Assembly: GCA_024280235.1 (NCBI GenBank)
Contig: JAJRQN010000142.1
Span: 1 to 35,975 of the forward strand
Direction of reading: 5' to 3'
DNA: 35,975 bases
Source: Bacteroidota bacterium
GTDB lineage: Bacteria > Bacteroidota > Bacteroidia > Bacteroidales > F082
The notes below the pieces were generated by a model. It worked only from the letters and a program-made list of their open reading frames with translations, did no database searches and was not told the DNA's origin. A program made the translations under genes and the position numbers. This document shows positions 33,023 to 35,975 of the stretch, one piece after another; the first letter of the stretch is position 1, and every line of letters starts with the position of its first letter.

Positions 33023-34030
33023 CTACTTGTTTTTCAAAAATATCCCGGCAGTTTTTTGAATACATTCTTTCATGGGAGTAAATTTCATTCCGGTAGTTTT
33101 CACAAATTTTTCACTGCTGTAACGGTAATCACTATTTGCCGTTTGTGCTGTTTGTCTTGTAATCAGCGGCCTTTTTCCCGTTATCAATGCCTCAATTTTC
33201 AACAATCTCCAGCTGAGTTCACTCAGAAATTTTCCGGCTTTATATTTTGGCGGTTTTACTCCCAGTGCCTGCGCCATCATTTCAAACAATGTCTTGTAAT
33301 ACAGGTTTTCACTATTCAAAATAAAGCATTCATCCGAAATATCACTTTCCATGAGTATAATCATGGCTTTTGCCACATCGTTCACATCTATGTAGCCATT
33401 CATTCCACTGGTATAGACTTTCAGTCCGTTGTACATGGTTTGAAACATCTTTGCACTACCCTTTGTAAAATCGCCCGGGCCTATGATGACCGAAGGATTG
33501 ACAATTACCGCTTTTAAACCTTCGGCTATGCCACGCCACACCTCCCGCTCGGCTTCATGTTTACTTATGGCATACGGAGATGCTTTGTGATTTGAATTCC
33601 ACTCATTTTTTTCAGTAGTTATTCCGTTATTTCCGGCTCGTCCCAATGTTGCTATTGAGCTAACATAACACAGTTTTTTAATTTTTTTCTCAAGACAGGC
33701 ATTCACCACGTTGGCCGTTCCATCTATGTTGGTTTCTATGATTTCGGCTTTATCTTTCGGATCAAACGAAACCATAGCTGCCGTATGATAAACTTTTTCT
33801 ATGCCGTCCAATCCTTCCTTTAGCGAATCCATATCTAAAATATCACCTTCGACCCATTCAATTCGGGATAAAAATTCTTCAGGTTGGGAATGATATAGGG
33901 AAAATATTTTTTCTACTTTTCCAATATCGGATGAAGGCCTTCGTATGGCGCGAATTCGTTCTTGCGTTTGCGACAGTTGAAAAAGCAAATGTGAGCCAAC
34001 AAGCCCTGTTCCGCCGGTTACTAAAATCAT
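33023..34030 (-). CDS. NAD-dependent epimerase/dehydratase-family reductase
   Basis: A 335-residue extended SDR resembling dihydroflavonol-4-reductase-like proteins. NAD(P) site GGTGLVG is at 6-12, the catalytic Tyr/Lys in YAISKHEAE, and NPSVIIGPGD marks the substrate side. Bacterial relatives reduce aldehydes or ketones, or act in hopanoid or sugar pathways; no specific substrate can be assigned. It starts 39 bases after the M1 peptidase stop on the same strand, so cotranscription is possible. Confidence 0.82.
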   Translation of the reverse strand: MILVTGGTGLVGSHLLFQLSQTQERIRAIRRPSSDIGKVEKIFSLYHSQPEEFLSRIEWVEGDILDMDSLKEGLDGIEKVYHTAAMVSFDPKDKAEIIETNIDGTANVVNACLEKKIKKLCYVSSIATLGRAGNNGITTEKNEWNSNHKASPYAISKHEAEREVWRGIAEGLKAVIVNPSVIIGPGDFTKGSAKMFQTMYNGLKVYTSGMNGYIDVNDVAKAMIILMESDISDECFILNSENLYYKTLFEMMAQALGVKPPKYKAGKFLSELSWRLLKIEALITGKRPLITRQTAQTANSDYRYSSEKFVKTTGMKFTPMKECIQKTAGIFLKNK

Positions 34031-34069
34031 ACAACGAAATTACACTTTTTACTTTGAAGTTCGTTTCTT

Positions 34070-35975
34070 TTACCGGATAAATTTTCTTATAAAAATATGA
34101 TCTTTTGTCTCAACACGCATCAGATAAAGTCCTTTTTGGAGATGAGAAGTATTGATTTTTATTTTTTCCCCCATTGTTGAAGTCTGAAAAATTTTCTTAC
34201 CGTTCATGTCAAAAATCAGAATTTCTTTGGGTGAACCTTGAGGAGCGCTGAATGTTAAGGATAGAGATTGTCTGGCAGGTACTGGACCCATGCTAAAATA
34301 TGCCGGATTTTGCCGGTCTTGTATTCCTACATAAATAATACTTTTTACTTTTTCCAACGTCCAATGATTGGGATCCACAATAATTTGTTTTACCTTTTTG
34401 GAGATCGGAATACTGAATCGGTCGGTATTAGCGTTTTGCTGCAGGCGAATCAGGGTATCGGAGCCATCTGTAAATACTATTTTGTAATCCATCCACATCC
34501 TAAAAAATGAAGGTTCCCGGATAGATGTGGCCTGTGTAATATCCAGATGGAGCAGATTATTCGCATCATACCATTCAATTGAATAAATGGGATACCCTTC
34601 TCCATAATACCACTGTTTGAAAAACCATGTATAATCCTCTCCGGTTACTGCATTTACCACCGATTTAAAATCAGCACCCGTAGCCACACTGCCTGCAAAT
34701 CGAGTTTGATATGTCTTCAAAACACGAAAAAACAAGGTGTCATTGTTTATTTCGTGACGTAACATGTGAATAATAGCTGCTCCTTTATTATAGGATAATC
34801 GTTCGTTAAAAATACGCCATTCGTTTCCCATATAAATCTGATCTTCCGGAATATAAACAGAACCACCGGCTTGCGACATGGCGTTTTGCTGTGCTTTTGA
34901 AATAAAAACCTGCGCTATACTGTCGCCGTTAATGTACTCATTCGCAAGATAATCTGCATAAGTGGCAAATCCTTCGTTTACCCAAATATCACTCCAGTCC
35001 GCACAGGTTACATTATCCCCAAACCACATGTGCCCCAATTCGTGGGCAACTAAGTCAAATCCAAAATCGCCAAGAGTTGTCATGGTTTGATGTTCCATTC
35101 CTCCCGCCAGTTCTGTCAGGCAATGGCCGTATTTCTCTTTTCGGAAAGGGTAAGGGCCGAATAGTTTGACATATAGTTCAATAAATTTTGCTGTTCTTTC
35201 AATTTGGCTTTTGTGTTGATTAAAGTATTCATCTGAATTATAGATAAAATTTTGTACTAAAACCGAATCTCCGGCCGGGTTATCCGGATGAGCATAAAAA
35301 CTAAAGTCCCTGTAATCGGCTACAGCAAAAGAAAGCAGATAATAATCGATGGGATAACTGGTTTTCCATTCGTACCGTTTTTTTCCATTACCCAAATCGA
35401 CCACCTTAGTGAGAAGGCCTTCCGATCCGGCCATATAATTGCTGTCAACCGTCAGGAAGATCCATGCTGAATCTGCTTTGTCTTTTAAATCTTCCTTCAC
35501 AGGAAACCATGTTTTTGCAGCAAATGGCTCGGATAGAGTCCATGCTACCTGTTTTTTCCATGTTTTGTTGTAAGCAGTCGTAACACCTGAGAAAAAACCT
35601 CCTGTTGGTGAAGTGCCGTGATAGTAAATTTTTACAGAAAACGGAGTATCCTTCTTTTTAATTGAAGAGATAGAAAACAGAACATTGTCCGCATTCCGCA
35701 CAGGTTTGGCTAATTTATTTCCATTAAGAAATGCTGAATCTATAACCATCTCAGGGATTAGTTCCACGGCAAATGTATCAAGTTTGTCCACTAAGGTGGT
35801 GGCTTCTATCGTTACATTTCCTGATACAAATGTGGAACTTGGACTTATTGAGATATCCAACCAGTAAAAGTGAATGTCATAGTCAAACAGGAATTTACTT
35901 TGCCATGAATATTCAGGGTTGAACGCTTGACGGTTGAACGTTTCAATGGTTTGGTATTCTTGTGCGGTTGCAATA
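34070..35975 (-). CDS. Secreted M1-family aminopeptidase with T9SS domain (5' end beyond window)
   Basis: The frame is open to the right edge: 38 more codons lie upstream of the TTG at 35860 (including FNPEYSWQSKFLFDYDIHFY), so the true start and probably the signal peptide are outside the window. Visible M1 features are GGMEHQ (exopeptidase loop, unusual Q for the common N) and zinc site HELGHMWFGDN followed 18 residues on by the glutamate in NEGFATY. The C-terminus, about 75 residues (SLTFSAPQ to FIRKFIR), is a type A T9SS sorting domain with IFDMNGKKIF and LQKGLYLMRV, so it is exported and probably surface-attached or released. It should trim N-termini of external peptides. Confidence 0.9.
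   Translation of the reverse strand, partial: IATAQEYQTIETFNRQAFNPEYSWQSKFLFDYDIHFYWLDISISPSSTFVSGNVTIEATTLVDKLDTFAVELIPEMVIDSAFLNGNKLAKPVRNADNVLFSISSIKKKDTPFSVKIYYHGTSPTGGFFSGVTTAYNKTWKKQVAWTLSEPFAAKTWFPVKEDLKDKADSAWIFLTVDSNYMAGSEGLLTKVVDLGNGKKRYEWKTSYPIDYYLLSFAVADYRDFSFYAHPDNPAGDSVLVQNFIYNSDEYFNQHKSQIERTAKFIELYVKLFGPYPFRKEKYGHCLTELAGGMEHQTMTTLGDFGFDLVAHELGHMWFGDNVTCADWSDIWVNEGFATYADYLANEYINGDSIAQVFISKAQQNAMSQAGGSVYIPEDQIYMGNEWRIFNERLSYNKGAAIIHMLRHEINNDTLFFRVLKTYQTRFAGSVATGADFKSVVNAVTGEDYTWFFKQWYYGEGYPIYSIEWYDANNLLHLDITQATSIREPSFFRMWMDYKIVFTDGSDTLIRLQQNANTDRFSIPISKKVKQIIVDPNHWTLEKVKSIIYVGIQDRQNPAYFSMGPVPARQSLSLTFSAPQGSPKEILIFDMNGKKIFQTSTMGEKIKINTSHLQKGLYLMRVETKDHIFIRKFIR

Noticed and set aside
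1-35975. CRISPR array, prophage or insertion sequence
   Set aside because: No regularly spaced repeat-spacer units, no transposase, integrase or phage structural genes are visible.

Overview
The window comes from the chromosome of a member of the Bacteroidota, most likely a Bacteroidales-like anaerobe or facultative anaerobe. The evidence is a type IX secretion C-terminal domain on an M1 aminopeptidase, many TAnnTTTG (-7) promoter elements instead of E. coli-type boxes, an UpxY-type NusG paralogue, a short-chain-dehydrogenase-type threonine dehydrogenase, a DUF3667 protein and an insert-bearing IspG. No phage, transposase or CRISPR array is visible. Most of the window is housekeeping or core metabolism.

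Layout. 1-3325: a promoter firing off the left edge, then a phosphotriesterase-like hydrolase and an acyl-CoA ligase. 3480-3600: a cluster of small hairpins. 3763-9323: tRNA-Ala(GGC), hflX, a YhhN membrane protein, an alpha/beta hydrolase, a broken DUF3667 gene and a DEAD-box helicase cut off from its own RNA-binding domain. 9507-12409: an AT-rich three-gene restriction-modification operon (HTH regulator, DNA adenine methyltransferase, AlwI-like endonuclease), the clearest acquired island here. 12510-15494: glutaryl-CoA dehydrogenase, an interrupted kbl and acpS. 15508-22790: a minus-strand run of cvpA, upxY-like, nitroreductase, lnt, a two-component pair, queG and mnmA. 22899-27936: a glycosyltransferase, then 4-hydroxybutyryl-CoA dehydratase, a second acyl-CoA ligase and an SDR. 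27958-30978: threonine dehydrogenase divergent from glyA, then sixA. 30980-32988: interrupted ispG with a diverged inverted-repeat-ended element on each side. 33023-35975: an NAD-dependent epimerase/reductase and the M1 peptidase, which runs off the right edge.

How the genes work together. 4-hydroxybutyryl-CoA dehydratase keeps all four predicted [4Fe-4S] ligands. With CoA ligases, an SDR, a lactonase-like hydrolase and glutaryl-CoA dehydrogenase nearby, it suggests that C4/C5 acids or lactones are channelled to crotonyl-CoA (inference). Threonine dehydrogenase, kbl and glyA form the threonine-glycine-serine route.

The most unusual signal is interrupted reading frames. kbl (TAA at codon 37), the helicase (TAA before its DbpA-type domain) and the normally essential ispG (TAG before its Fe-S domain) each have a single in-frame stop with intact family-like sequence on both sides, and the DUF3667 gene has a one-base frameshift. 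Either the sequence carries errors, or the lineage is decaying, or stop codons are suppressed. This should be settled first.
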